Shown here: positions 11,360-23,338 of the stretch, in pieces | Numbering within the stretch: position 1 is the stretch's first letter | How the letters are laid out: every line of letters begins with the position of its first letter | Source: Mercurialis annua | Taxonomy: Eukaryota; Streptophyta; Magnoliopsida; Malpighiales; Euphorbiaceae | Length of the DNA: 64,000 nucleotides | Assembly: GCF_937616625.2 (NCBI RefSeq) | Contig: NC_065573.1 | Location: 5,037,001-5,101,000, forward strand | Reading direction: 5' to 3' | Program-made: the position numbers and the translations under genes | Notes under the pieces: generated by a model | What the model was told of the DNA's origin: nothing | Database searches by the model: none | The model's input: the letters and a program-made list of their open reading frames with translations, nothing else

Positions 11360-14300
11360 TGTAATACCCGTAAAAAATTTGAAATTTAATTTGGGAGCTT
11401 CGGAAAAATTTCGAGTCATTTATGTTTTTTTTATTCGTTTGGGTGTTCGGTTCAATTACAATTTGATTTAGAATCGTGGTTCAACCAAATTTAGGTTGAA
11501 CCACATGAGACCCTTCTTCATTTTCCTGTACACGTTTGTGTACTAACCCTTGCTAGCAGTGATGTGCGAAAATATCGCTGTTTTGTTACTCTTCACGTCT
11601 CCATAAATATCACGTTTATTCTCCAACCCTTTTATCCCTGAAACATTCATATACCCTAGCCGTATATTGTGTTCCTTATCTCTCTGAGTTTCATCAAATC
11701 CATATCCTTCATTCGCTGCAAAAATCGTCGGTAAGTTCTTGGCATTCAAAATTCAGATTTGCTAAAAAACGACATCTCCGTATACTTAATCGTTCTCACT
11801 CGTTATAGCGTTTATTTCAGTTCTGATTCATCCTAGTCGATGTAGACACTCGTCTCTACGAATCCCATCTTTAGTCTCACAAAACGGTACGTTATCCTTT
11901 CCGATATAGCCGCCGCCGTTTTACCGTTTTCAAGTTATTTTCTTCTTTGAGTTCTAAATCGATCTCTCCGTATTTTGATTTGTTCGTAGCCGTTTCTAGA
12001 TCGAATCTAGTTCCGTTTCTTCCCCGTGATAGTAGACTCATTCCTCTACAACTTTGCTTTTGGAATTCCGTCAAACGGTATGTAAATCATTCTGTTTCAA
12101 TCGCCGCCGTTTCACCGCTTTATATGATTAAAAACTGTGATGTTTTAAAATAGTTTCTGCCGAATTCTTTTATTCAATTTGGCTAAGATTTTATGATCTT
12201 AGGGATTATAAATCTTATTGAATGATATTCGTTACTGGTTCAAGCTCTCGTTTTGAGATTTGACTCATCGTTTCAAGTTGGAGTTCGTTGTTTCTTGTGA
12301 TTATGTGTTATTGATTTGTCATTAAGTTTTTTAGCTACTGTCAACCTAATTATGCTGGGTTCGGTTCTTCTTTTGGTTTTAGCATGATTCTCATAAATTG
12401 GTGTTGTAATGTTGTTCTTGATTAATGAAAGAAATGGTGGAATTCGTTAGCTAGGTTTGAGAATTCGGTTACTGCATATATGTTTAAGTTGGGTTGATTA
12501 TTGTTGAAGATGAAGATGTGTCATTTGGTTATTGGTTTATATGAATTTCTTTTGGCTAAATATCCTTTTAGGCCATTAACTTATTTGGTGTTAAATTGTT
12601 TTTTTCCTTAAGTTACTTTATTAATTATTTTATATTGATTTAAATATTAATTTACGGAATTGATTTTGACGTATTATTTAGCGATTTAAATAATATTATT
12701 ATTTATAAATTGAAATTACTTTGGGCATTAATATTTTACATTTTAATTTAATATTAATCTTATTAAAAATTTAAATGATTTTAGATTTAATTATTTATTT
12801 TGACTATACTAAATGGAAATTGGGGATTTCATTTAATTTGAAAGTTTGTCAAATTAGTTATATTATATTTTTAAGACCTAAAAATAATATTTGAGTTATT
12901 TAAATTAGTTGTGTTGTGATGATAATTAGTGGCTAGACCCTTTGTTTAGGGGTTGTTATGATTGCCATATTATTTAGCTAGGTGATTAGGGTTAGGGTTT
13001 TGGATTAAGATGGTTGTTGTGGTCCTTGGACCTAGTGCTTAGATTAAAATGATCTATTAATCTATGATTTGTGATTTAATTAGGAGGGCGAGAGCTAACT
13101 AATTAGATTATACCTAGGGGAGTACATGCTTTACGCCTAGATGCACTAGCGTGATTTAGGGCTATTTCGGTTGTGAAGTTTGCTAATTAATTGGCTTGAT
13201 TGATTATATCAAAATATCTGAGCACGAGAGTGGATTAGATTTCGGTGTTTTAATCAAGTTCGATTCTCCCATTTCCGGCTCGAGAGAGCGGAAGTGATTC
13301 CGTTGGATAGCTTGACCCGACCCAAAATCCTTGACCTCGACCCAAAATTACCTAGATATCCTTTTGGCATGATTAGCAACCTCTAGGCGCTTTTCCATTA
13401 TTGTTAATTCCGTGTTTGATGATAGTTTTGACATTAGTAATCTTTTCAAATACCAAACCATCGCTTTTCAATTGCTTTCGGAATTGAAATTCAAAATCGA
13501 TTTTCATTCTCATTAAACCTCTCATTCTTGTGTGATTCGACCTCGGTCTTATCGAGTATTATTAGTTGCGACACCGTACACTTGCGGTAAATGACCAACG
13601 GGAAAAGTAAGTAAGGACGAAAAATAATAATTAAAGATAAAAGGTGACATGTAAAGGTTAAAATATTGTGAAACAATGGAAATGAGTATGTAAGTATGAG
13701 AGTAAGGAAAGTAAATGGATGATGTGAATGAAAGTTGAAAGCATATATGAACATGAATCATGGTTTATGGTTTCATTTGAATCGGTAATATGGATGCATT
13801 GGCTTTCGTATTAATGTTTACTAGTACATGCTGTACACATTCACTTAGTTTTTATAACCGACCCTGTTGAATTTACAATTTTTACAGGCGATGAGTAGTT
13901 TGTGGTGCGGATTTCCAATTCCTTGTTCTGGAAATCCCTGGCTGAATAAAGTATGATGCCCTTTTTTTAATTTCTAGAGTTGCAATAGCTATAGTATCAA
14001 ACAGTAATATCCTAGTAATCGTCGGACTTATTTATGCATTATATTTTATTAAAACGCTAAAACTCTGATATGATAATGTGTTTATGTTGTGCGAAGTCCG
14101 AGTGACCGCACAAGAATATTATGAAGAACATGTATGCATAATAAAATGCAGTATTAACCATAATGAAATGGTGTGTGCATAATGGGATGCATTATAAACC
14201 ATAATGAAATGGTTATGAAACTAAACTGCAATAATTTAAGAAAATATTATATGCAAAGTTTCATTATCAATTTTATCGGAACTTTTTAAACAAAGTTTTT

Positions 14301-14440
14301 AAAAATGTTCGAAAGTGTTTCGATTTCCGCCAAAAAAAATTTAAAGTGATTTTAAAGTGTTTTTAAGGCTTGCTACGGGTTTCGGAGCAATCACTCCCAT
14401 CCCTTGCATCAGTCTCGATGCTGAGAATCGGGTTGTGACA
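11360..14440 (+). mobile_element. Ty3/gypsy long terminal repeat (isolated, 3.08 kb)
   Basis: It begins tgtaatacccg and ends gggttgtgaca, ends usual for large plant gypsy LTRs. The 3' part (cttgctacgggtttcgg ... tgaca) aligns with the 3' end of the LTR at 58856-61909, read on its minus strand, though most of the two LTRs differ. The inside has a leader-like layout (aaccctagccg near the start, then cgtcggtaag). No internal region follows on either side. The flanks gataa (left) and gccac (right) do not match, so it is not a simple solo LTR with its target duplication. The right flank is half of a MITE. Confidence 0.75.
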
Positions 14441-14582
14441 GCCACGTAGGTGCCACATGAGTATAATTACATACTTGGACAAAATTTAAACGAAATCATG
14501 TGTTTCCGAACAAATTGGATAAAATTGAAAGTTTGGACTTTTGTGAAACTTTAATGAAATGTTTGGCCATTTTTTTGACCAC
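14441..14582. mobile_element. Half of a Mutator-like MITE
   Basis: Related to the elements at 630-966 and 7087-7435: it contains gccacgtaggtgccacat, then aattgaaagtttggactttt and gtttggccatttttt near the end. Only one half is present; it starts exactly where the LTR ends. The other half is not found left of the LTR. Confidence 0.6.
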
Positions 14583-15353
14583 CTTTAATTTTTAATATAA
14601 AAACTGAAGAAATTAATTAATTAAGAATAAAAATAAATTCATATTATTAATATTTAGTATTTATACTATTATTTATAAAATAAATAAATAAATAAATATT
14701 GTTAATATTTATTATTATTATTATTATGATTATTATTATTTATAAAATAAAATAAAATAAAATAAAAAATTAATTAGAAGACATTGGAATAAAATTGAAA
14801 ATATCACTCTTTATTCCAAAGCTTAATAATTATTAATTGAATTGATAATTTGAGATTTTTGAATTAAAATGCCTTTGTGATTAAAGTTATATTTTAACTT
14901 TATTTTGTTATTTAATTATTCGAGATATTTTTGCCGCTAATTATAATTACTTGGGTTTCAAGCTATTGAGTTCATTTTGATATTTAATCAATATTTTTAT
15001 TAAATAATTAAATTATAAACCGTGGTTTATAATTCTGGAGTATCAGTTGGGTCGGTTTAGACTTGGGTCGCTGTTATGTGGGTTTAGCTTGATAGTTGTA
15101 AGAAATTCGGCTAACCCACTATTTGAGGAATTTATTTAAGTTATCATTCAGATATTATTTTAATAATATTTTAGATTGGATTTAAGGTGTGAACTCAATA
15201 GTCTTGAATTATTACGGCATTATAATTTATTTGAGAATTGTGTTCTCTGTGTGATATTTAATTGTCTGATTAATTGTGCTAGTTCTACGTGGTGTCTAGT
15301 ATTTTTAGAGTTAGGGGTTGGAGCAATTTTAAAGTATGATTTATTTTTAGACT
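14583..15353 (+). mobile_element. Fragment of a second gypsy LTR family
   Basis: From about 14900 the sequence aligns with the minus strand of the LTR at 58856-61909, roughly its 59860-60290 portion. Shared blocks include ttagacttgggtcg, ttcggctaacccacta, gtgaactcaatag and gtggtgtctagta. The part before 14900 is AT-rich with att and aaaat simple repeats and cannot be assigned. The fragment is cut at 15353 by the insertion of element 1. Confidence 0.65.
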
Positions 15354-15794
15354 TGATGGATATGGAACCAACATTATGGATATAGAACCAGTATAATGCA
15401 CAAGACCCAGTCAAGCGTCATGGGTCGCAGACTCAGAAACAGACCTGGCAAGTACTTGACTCAGTACTCAACCAGAACTGATTAGATATCCGATAAGCAC
15501 GCCGCAATCCCTCCAAATCAGGGATAAAGGCGAATCTTAACAGAATCACAGTTGAAGTCAGCAAAGGACAATTGCACTACAACTCAAAGACTACGATGTA
15601 TATATAGAACGGCCTAGGTGAGGTATAACTCGGATATTAACTTTTACAATTACTCTCACTGAGACTCCTTCAAAGACTGACTTAGGCATCGGAGGGTGTT
15701 TTAGCCAACACCGGCTCGAATCCTTCTAACTTGTTGATCTTGACACGTGGGAGCTCAGCGACAACAGCGACAAAGACGATCATCAAAACCATCA
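15354..15794 (+). repeat. Element 1 5' LTR
   Basis: It starts tgatggatatgg and ends accatca, just before the primer site. It is collinear with the 420-bp LTRs of element 2, with strong identity in the last ~130 bp (cggagggtgtt, gctcgaatccttctaac) and weaker identity in U3. At 441 bp it is short for a Tat element. The five bases before it are agact; the partner copy is outside the window. Confidence 0.8.
15599..15606 (+). promoter_or_regulatory. TATA box of element 1 LTR
   Basis: TATATATA inside the LTR, about 190 bp before its end. The same motif sits at the equivalent place in both LTRs of element 2, so it is the likely Pol II promoter core marking the U3/R border. Confidence 0.6.
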
Positions 15795-15796
15795 TT

Positions 15797-15813
15797 TGGC
15801 GCCGTCTGTGGGA
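15797..15813 (+). other. Primer binding site of element 1
   Basis: tggcgccgtctgtggga lies two bases after the LTR end. The tggcgcc start is complementary to a tRNA 3' end with CCA and is common in Tat and Athila elements. The tRNA identity is not assigned here. Confidence 0.75.
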
Positions 15814-15862
15814 AACGATATTCGTTTCTGATATAAGTTTTAATCTTGGTTTTGAGGACGAT

Positions 15863-17559
15863 ATGAGTGAAAGAGAAGAACCACCACCGCCGGGAGTGGT
15901 CATGACAACAATAGGCCTACCCGCAAACCGTGGTCCGATCCTCCTACCCTTGGCACCCGATGGAGGAATCAGGGTAACCGTTCCGGTCTCCAATGGAACT
16001 GTACCAGCAACCACTGGAGTCGCGTACGACATCACACAACCACATATGGTGAGAAGCACTAATGGAACACATCTGCCAAGGAACACAACCTCGCCGTGGG
16101 GATACTACACTCCGCAATATCAGCCACCTATGACCTATAAACAACCAGCGGGGGGATGGTATCCAGGTTACTATCCATGGAGTCAGCCTAACCAGCCAGG
16201 GTATCCGCGGCCCATCCAGCCCATTCGTTTTCCCTCTCTGGATACAGAAGGAACAGTGACGTCTACAACGCCGATACGCCCATATGTGCCCCAGGGGGTG
16301 CCTATGCCACCTCTCTATCATGAAGCAGTAATGAAGAGCATCAATGATTTCCAGGACCATCTGGTGGGACTAGCCAGAGATCAGGAACAATATGCAGAAA
16401 AACAGAACGAGAGAGCTGACGCAGTGACCAGACCCAGGTGGATCCTCCCAGTCACGAGAGATAAAGGAGGAGACGCACCCAGAAGAGGACAATCTAAGCC
16501 GGTATCTCAGAGGAAAGACGACACTCTGAACAAAGGAACAGGGACTACCCCGCCCCTTGGGAATAAAGTGACTCAAGAGAAAGTCGCAGACGTAGCAGCG
16601 CAGGAGAAGGGCCGAATCCATGTGATTGACGACGATAAATCCAGAGGAACGAAGACATCTGGAAAGAACAATAAAGACGCTGAGAGCCATTCCTCCAACA
16701 AAAGGAGAGGAGCAGAAGAAAAGAACAATATTGACAAAAAGAATAAGAACGCCATAAAGAACTACCAGAGAGAAGACAAAGGAGTAGATAACGAGCGAGA
16801 CTCAACTCAGAGATACAGTCGGTAAGATTTCCCTCAAGGTTTAAATTACCAACCTTTGAACCTTTTGATGGAACAGGAGACCTGAAGAGCCACATCTCGA
16901 AGTTCAAAACAATCATGATGCTACAGGATGTGACAGACCCCATGCTCTGTAGAGTGTTCCCTGCGACACTCAAAGGATCAGCACAGAAGTGGTACTCGTA
17001 TCTCAAAGCAGGGTCGATAAGTTCTTTCTCCGACTTGGCATCATCATTCAAAGCAAGGTTCAGAACCAATATCCCCATGCAGAAAAGCTCCAACGACTTG
17101 AGGAAGTGCAAGCAAGGAGAGCAGGAGACCCTCAAGAATTTCGTTGAAAGATTCAATTAAGAAGCAGTGCAGATCAAGAACTTGAATCACGATACAACCA
17201 TTGAGGCAATGAAAATGGGAACGAAGTTTGAAGAACTCCGAGACAAAATTTTGATGAAAAAACCAACCACTTTCCAAGACATAATGCTGATTGCTCACAA
17301 ATATATGGAGCTAGACGAAGCTCGGAGGACCCTGACAAAGCAACATGAACACACCAAGCAAGATAGTACCAGATACCGAGGAAAGAAAGAAGAAGACAGG
17401 TCGCGAACTCAGCGATATGGCGCATGTCCTAGAACTTATGATTTTACTCCGTTGAATAAAGCACCAGTCTACATACTCAGCTGGATGAAGCAGAATAGGG
17501 TGATGTTCAACACACCCCGAAAGATGGATCCCTACATCCAGAGAGACAAAAGCAGATAA
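15863..17559 (+). pseudogene. Element 1 gag, disrupted
   Basis: The first ATG matching element 2 is at 15863 (MSEREEPPPPG, in an upstream-open frame). The N-terminal part is rich in Pro, Gly, Tyr and Trp (WYPGYYPWSQPNQPGYPRP); a Lys/Glu-rich linker follows, then the retrotransposon gag core (FEPFDGTGDLKSHISKF, SAQKWYSYL). A small deletion near 16795 shifts the frame relative to element 2. Stops replace sense codons at 17158 and 17557. Gag would form the virus-like particle in the cytoplasm. With these breaks no complete protein can be made. Confidence 0.85.
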
Positions 17560-19291
17560 TGTCGCTTCCATGAGGGCTATGGTAATGACACAGATATATG
17601 ATGGGACTTGAAGAGAGAAATAGAGCAGCTGATCCAATCTGGACTTCTGAAGAAGTTTGTCAATGACAGACCAGGAGAGAAAAGGAAGTGGGAGCCAATA
17701 GAGAAAGAAGATCAGAATAAGAAGCAAAAGGAGGTCGCAAGCGTAGTGCACGTGATAGAGGGAGGGGAGCCCTACAACAACACTTAGAAAAAGAAAAAAA
17801 ATAGAAGAGGATCAGCCACCGTGTTCGCAATCGAAAGAGAGATTGTTCCGGAGGTATCATTCGGGCCAGACGATGGACAACACGTCAAAGGACCACAAAA
17901 TGACGCGCTGGTGATGGAGGCCATGATTAGGAATCACCTTGTAAAATGAATACTAATAGATGAAGGCAGTTCTGTGAACCTATTGACCTTGGAAGCGTTC
18001 AAAGAAATGAAAGGTTCAGCAACGGACCTGCGGAAGTCTTCAGTCCCACTCGTGGGACTCGGAGGAACACCAATACGACCGGAGGGGACTGTAAGTCTAT
18101 ACTTAGAACTGGGAGACAAAAATGAAGGGCCAGTCAAGAAGATGCATGCTCAGTTCAATCCGGTGGACCTTCCTCTAGCATACAACAACATATTGGGCAC
18201 ACCATTTTTGTACCAGTCCGGATCAGCGACCAGTATCAGACTACTGACCCTGAAGATGCCCACATCAGAAGGAACAGTGATCGTCAGAGGAAACCAGGAA
18301 ATGGCCAAAGAGTGTTGCATGGTAACGACAAAAGAAGATGAAAGCTTGACCATTGAGGCATTTCCTGGGAACGTAATGGAGGAGGAAGAGTCGCAGGGAG
18401 CAGAACCAATAGGGGTTATGCAAGAACTCCGTTTGATAGAGACTAAGACAGCCAAAACAGGCACGGACATACCAGAAGGAGTAGTCCAGGAAATAACGAA
18501 GATATTAAGAAAGAACGTCGAGTCCTTCGCCACAGAGCCAGCGGAAGTCGTGGGAATTGATCCCAAGATAGCATCACACAAACTTAACGTAATTCCAGGG
18601 AGCACACCCAAAGTCCAGAAGAAGAGGAGATTCATAGAGGAGAGACAGAAGGTAATCGCAGAGGAAGTAAATGTATTAGAAGCAATTGGGTTCATCCGAG
18701 AAGTTTTTTATCCAAAATGGATGGCAAACATGGTCTTAGTACAGAAAGCAAACAGGAAATACAGAATATGTGTCGACTTCACGAATTTGAACAAGGCATG
18801 CCCAAAAGACAGCTACCCGCTCCCTAACATATACCAGTTAGTAGACTCAACAGCCTGCTACCTCCTGTTCAGCTTCATAGACGCGGCGCAAGGGTATCAC
18901 CAAATACCAATGGATGGGAAAGACCAAGAGAAGACTTCATTCGTCACGGACCGAGGCACATATTTCTACAAAGTCATGCCATTCGGACTCAAGAATGCAG
19001 GAGCTACCTATTAACGCCTAGTTAACTTCATGTTTCAAGAACAGTTGGGGAGGAACATAGAGGCCTATGTTGACGACATTATCGCAAAGAGTTTAACGGC
19101 GGAGGAACACGCACGAGACTTAGAAGAAACTTTCAACGTTTTGAATAACTACGGAATGAAGCTCAACCCAGCGAAATGCGCTTTTGGAGTGAAAGCGGGA
19201 AAATCCTAGGCTATCTCATCAGCCAAAGAGGAATAGAAGCGAACCTAGAGAAAATCCAAGCAATCATAGATATGAAGGCCCCACCCAGAGC
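17560..19291 (+). pseudogene. Element 1 nucleic-acid-binding region, protease and reverse transcriptase, disrupted
   Basis: It contains the Cys/His segment CRFHEGYGND of the gag C-terminus, the aspartic protease site ILIDEGSSVNLL, and the RT core: CVDFTNLNKACPKDSYPLP, SFIDAAQGYHQIPM and the catalytic YVDD at 19066-19077. Compared with element 2 there are stops near 17598, 17786, 17947 and 19013. A one-base deletion near 19204 and extra bases near 19283 shift the frame. The longest open piece is 17974-19014. The RT would copy element RNA into cDNA, but this copy cannot encode it whole. Confidence 0.85.
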
Positions 19292-20766
19292 GTGAGGGAC
19301 GTGCAAGAATTGAATGGCAGAGTCACGGCACTGGGACGCTTCATTTCATCCTCAGCCAAAACATGCCTACCTTTCTTCAAACAACTCAGGAACATGAAGA
19401 AATTCAAATGGGATGAAGATTGTCAAACTGCGTTTGCGGAATTTAAGTCATTCTTAACTAATCCACCCCTGCTGAGTAGACCGATAGTCGGAGAGACGTT
19501 GTACTTGTGCCTATCAGTAGGGAGAGAGACCATCGCCTCAGTACTTGTACGAGAGGAAGAGGAGGAGCAAAGACCAATCTATTACATAAGTAGGACGCTG
19601 AAAGGGGCAGAGCTTAACTACCCAACCATCGACAAACTTGCACTAGCCGTAGTGGTGACAACTAAAAAGCTTAAGCCGTATTTCCAAGGACACACAGTCA
19701 TAGTACGCACAAACCAACCGTTGAAGAAAGCACTCCATCGGCCGGAGACCTCAGGACGTTTGGTTAGCTGGTCAGTACAATTGGGAGAACATGATATTAG
19801 ATATGAACCAAGAACTACTTTGAAGGCTCAGGCACTTGCTGACTTCGTCGCAGAGATGACGGAGAAGCCTTGCGACTTAGTCACCGAAGAGTTGACATGG
19901 AACTTGTTCGTAGACCGAGCCTCCAGTGAGCAAGGGGCAGGAGCAGGCATAGTCCTTTTGGGACCCAACAAGATCATCATAGAATACGCAGTCCACCTTA
20001 GTTTCAAGGCTACCAACAATGTAGCAGGTATAATTACATTCTTGATCATTTTTTCAAACAAAAATCACTATTATGTCCTAACAATATAGCAGAATATGAG
20101 GCCCTCTTAAGAGGACTCGAAATAGCGACAGAAGTGAAAGCAGAAAAGTTGAGAATTCACAGCGATTCCCAGCTAGTTACTAGTCAAGTCTTGGGACAAT
20201 TCCAGACGAGGGACTCAAACATAGCAAAATATGTGATAAAGGCGATAGAAAAGCTCAAAAACATCGAGAAGAACGGAGGCCAGTGGGAAATAGTTCCCAT
20301 CCCAAGGGAAGAGAACACTAAGGCAGATGCCATAGCCAAAGGCGCGGCGAGCAAAAGTCAGCTATATCTGTCAACTCAAATGAGAGAAGAAAGGGCAAGG
20401 CCCTCAGTAGAGGAGGAACAAGTGTTATCCGTCACAGTACTCGATCCCTGGATGCAACCCATAGTGACGTATTTAGCAGAGGGGACACTACCAGAGAGAC
20501 GCGCAGAGGCAGCTAAGCTGGTCCGAATTTCCTCAGTGTCTTCCCTAATAGAAGGAGTGCTATACCGGACATCAGTCTCACACCCATGGTCCAAATGCAT
20601 ATCGCTGGAAGAGGGCAACTACGTACTCAAGGAAATCCATGAGGGAGATTGTGGATCACATGAAGGCGCAGTCACTCTATATAGAAAGGCGATGTTGCAA
20701 GGCTTTTGCTGGCCGACCATGAAGAAAGATGCAGAAGAAATGGTAAAGAAGTGCGACAAGTGTTAG
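19292..20766 (+). pseudogene. Element 1 RNase H and second (archaeal-type) RNase H
   Basis: The first RNase H follows the RT (YYISRTLKGAELNYPTIDK, then LGEHDIRYEPRTTLKAQALA). A second RNase H follows: NLFVDRASSEQGAGAGIVLL, then ATNNVA|EYEALLRGLEIA across an intron-like gap at 20028-20092, the HSDSQLV motif and a closing ADAIAK. The first acidic motif reads VDRAS where element 2 has VDGAS. Two RNase H domains in a row are known for the Tat lineage. The frame is good up to the gap and resumes cleanly after it, ending at a stop in the integrase zinc finger (CDKC, then TAG at 20764). Confidence 0.85.
20028..20092 (+). other. Putative 65-bp intron in the second RNase H of element 1
   Basis: Donor CAG|GTATAATT, branch-like CTAAC near the 3' end, acceptor ATAGCAG|AATATG. 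Removing it joins NNVA to EYEALL exactly in frame; leaving it in shifts the frame and gives a stop. Element 2 has a 63-bp interruption with the same borders at the same codon. The interval ends in a near copy of the exon sequence before it (acaatatagcag vs acaatgtagcag), so it may have begun as an insertion with a short direct repeat. Confidence 0.65.
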
Positions 20767-21747
20767 AGGTTCGGATCACTCATCAGAATCCCAGCCGCTT
20801 ACCAATCGAATATCGGGAGTCCCTGGCCTTTCAGGGTATGGGGAGTAGAAATATAGGGGCCATTCACCCCAGCTAGAGGACAAGTAAAGTTCATAGTAGT
20901 CGCAGTGGACCACTTCACCAAGTGGATAGAAGTGCAGCCAATGAGCACTATAACAAGTCGCAAGATTCAGAAGTGGCTGTCTAATGAAGTCATGAGCAGG
21001 TATTTACTGTTTCGTTTTTTTCATCTTACACATACCGATTAAAGGACATACTAACATGAAACAGGTTTGGCACTCCACATGCCCTAGTCACAGACAATGG
21101 CAAGCAATTTGACTGCGCCAGCTTTCGAGAATATTCGCTGAATTAGGAATCCTTCTGAAGTTCTCTTCAGTCGCACATCCGCAAACCAATGGCCTCACAG
21201 AGGTCACGAATCACACCATCCTCTCAGGAATCAAAAAGAGACTAGGCAACTTGAAAGGCAAATGGTTGATGAACTTTACCACGTGATATGGGCATATCGA
21301 ACTACACCGCGAAAGGCAACAGGAGAAACACCATTTCTCCTTACATATGGAACGGAAGCAGTCCTCCCAGTAGAACTTGGAATGACCTCCCTGCGAGTCC
21401 AGGTCGTTGACGAAGACCGCCATGAGGAGTCCCTAAAACTATGCCTAGACCTCCTCGAAGAAAGAAGACACAAAGTGTCAGTCCGAGCTGAGGCATATCA
21501 CAGGCAGATGGCCAAGTACTACAATGCTCGGGTTAAAGAAAGAAGTTTTGAAGAAGGCGACTTAGTCTTAAAGAAATCAGAAATCGGTAGAGGAGCCGCC
21601 GGATTTGGAAAGCTTGAAGCCAACTGGGATGGGCCATACCGAGTGATAGCAGTAGTAGGACAGGGAGCATACAGAATAGCTCACCTTGATGGGACTCCAT
21701 TGCCCAGGACATGGAATGTTGAAAACTTGAAGAAATATCTTCAGTAA
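20767..21747 (+). pseudogene. Element 1 integrase, disrupted
   Basis: The HHCC zinc-binding part starts upstream (HEGDCGSHEG ... CDKC). The catalytic core shows VAVDHFTKWIEVQPM; then, after a 65-bp gap (21000-21064), GTPHALVTDNGKQFDC and AHPQTNGLTEV. The C-terminal part is open from 21262 to 21747 (WAYRTTPRKATGETPF, GDLVLKKSEIGRG, ending NVENLKKYLQ). Stops occur at 20764 and 20854, and a small indel lies near 21120-21140. Integrase would insert the cDNA into the chromosome; this copy is dead. Confidence 0.85.
21000..21064 (+). other. Putative 65-bp intron in the integrase core of element 1
   Basis: Donor GAGCAG|GTATTT, branch-like CTAAC, acceptor GAAACAG|GTTTGG. Splicing restores VMSRFGTPHALVTDNG, the normal integrase core. 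Element 2 has a 67-bp interval with the same borders at the same codon (27276-27342, minus). Confidence 0.7.
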
Positions 21748-22083
21748 AAGATGTAACCACCCTGCATGAATAAAGTTACTTCTTTTTTTCGTTTATTAAC
21801 TGCCCGTTCATATGAAATGCACACTAAAGACAATCATAGAAACAAGACACAAGACACAGCCACACAATGCAAACCACAAAAAAAGGGAAGCAAAGCATAT
21901 AAGCACACCATGTACAGAAAGGCCCCAACACTGGGCAAAATAAAAGTGCCAAACATAGGCAACAAAGTTTGTCCAAAATACAAAAGAAGGGAGTCCGCCA
22001 CTAGGACACCCAAATGTACGAATACAATGCTACCTAAAACGTAGCAACAAAAACAAAAATATACTAAAGGTCAAACACACGAC
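21748..22083. other. Spacer between integrase and antisense gene, element 1
   Basis: About 340 bp between two convergent coding units, A-rich on the plus strand. I see no motif beyond the general similarity to 26259-26590 of element 2. Confidence 0.5.
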
Positions 22084-22779
22084 CTATGCTTTCTCCTCTG
22101 GATGGGTCGCTCCCTCCTTTGGACCATTTACATCTCCTTCCAAAAGTGAGTCTTCAACTGGGTCAGCACCACCCAATTCCTTGTCCGAAATTTTAGACTC
22201 AGTCCCAATAGCAGCACCGGCTGGAAGAAGAATTGCCTCACGCGCAGTCGCCATCTCAGAGGGAGGGATAAGATCATCTTCATCGGCGCCCTTAGTAACC
22301 TCCTCGGACTCTATCGTAGCAGTAACACCATCATAAAGGACGTCGGAAGGAAGAACAGAAGGAGTTGGCAGACCAGCTTTCTTCGCAGCAACCTTAGCCG
22401 CAACACGCTGACCCAGAGCCCGGAGGTCAATGCTCAAAAGCTTGTTAATGTCATAATATGGGTAGTCTGAGTGCACGATCTTGATGACAGTCGAGCAAAA
22501 GTCAGTCAAACAACAGCTGACATACACATTGGCATCATGTTTGCTATTTCTCTGCTCTTGAGACAGCTTCTCATAGGAAGTCCTCAACTCCAAGAACGCA
22601 TTTTCACGATCAGAAACCTTTTTCTCCATAATTTTGAGGCGATCCGCAGCCGTTTGGTTGAGTCTTGACAACTTGACTTTCTCCGCAGTCGCAGTAGCTC
22701 GAAGAGCAGCCATCTCCTTCCCATGTTTCTGATTTAACAGGGCAACCTCATCCCTTTGACGACGAAGCAAAGCATTCCC
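22084..22779 (-). pseudogene. Element 1 antisense gene, exon 3
   Basis: Matches exon 3 of the element 2 antisense gene (GNALLRRQRDEVALLNQKHG and on to GPKEGATHPEEKA, stop). The first part is a strong coiled coil; the second has the conserved SDYPYYDINKLLSIDLRALG. The normal acceptor tgcag is tgcaag here, which would shift the frame. A ttacag nine bases upstream would keep it. Confidence 0.75.
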
Positions 22780-22861
22780 TTGCAAAAGCTGTAAAACAAA
22801 CAAAAGGAAAATCAGGATATAGAGATGAAAGAGACAAAGTAAACACACAACGCAAACAAAC

Positions 22862-23259
22862 CTAGAGTAACGATAGGTCGATACAATCACACACATCACC
22901 ATTTGCAGGATTATTCCACATTTCCATATCACAAGGAAACTGAACAAATTGGGCAAACAAAGACACAATGTCAGGAGAAGTCACAGTCACATTCTCCACA
23001 TTTTTCTCTAGCCGTTCGCGAGGATTTGGACACAAGCCTGAACTTGTCTTCAAACGCTTGGCATAGCCCTGCCTCGTTTTGTCACGAGCATTGCGGATCT
23101 TCCTCTGAGAAGAAGCAGCATGGGTATCCTCAGATAACTTCTCCAACTTTACCACAAGCTTGGGAGGGAGAGAAGTAGATGCAGGAACAGAACCAACTAT
23201 GATAGGAGCATCCCCATCAAAAGACAATTTCAGCGAGTCAAGGTAATTGTCATCCATAT
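22862..23259 (-). pseudogene. Element 1 antisense gene, exon 2
   Basis: Begins MDDNYLDSLKLSFDGDAPII and contains a basic patch (YAKRLKTS). The acceptor AG seen in element 2 is AA here (minus strand ...gaatgcaa). The last codon of the exon is TAG where element 2 has CAG, so the exon is closed just before its donor. Both changes show decay. Confidence 0.75.
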
Positions 23260-23333
23260 TTGCATTCAAAAAACACACGCACATAAAAGGAGGAATACAT
23301 GGCAAAGAAAAAAAATATAAACTAATAGAGAGG

Positions 23334-23338
23334 CATAC
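23334..23338. other. Target site duplication of element 2, left copy
   Basis: catac directly before the LTR tgatgg, identical to 32989-32993 after the other LTR. Confidence 0.95.

Larger units (their letters stand above)
15354..23338 (+). mobile_element. Tat-lineage Ty3/gypsy element 1, left portion
   Basis: A plus-strand LTR retrotransposon: 5' LTR (15354-15794), primer site, gag, protease, RT, RNase H, second RNase H, integrase, then the 3' exons of an antisense gene. At 23338 it is split by element 2, and the remainder continues at 32989-34163. The second RNase H domain and the extra antisense gene are known marks of the Tat (Retand/Ogre-like) lineage. The coding part has many stops and small indels that element 2 lacks, so element 1 is the older copy. 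Its 3' LTR is not in the window. Confidence 0.9.

Noticed and set aside
13491..13754. Minus-strand 87-codon frame inside the LTR at 11360-14440
   Set aside because: Low-complexity composition (Phe, His, Thr, Leu), no domain, inside a non-coding LTR.
15682..16360. Long minus-strand frames opposite gag, and similar long frames opposite pol in both Tat copies
   Set aside because: They are shadows of the true coding strand. They have no recognised domain and follow the codon structure of the opposite frame.
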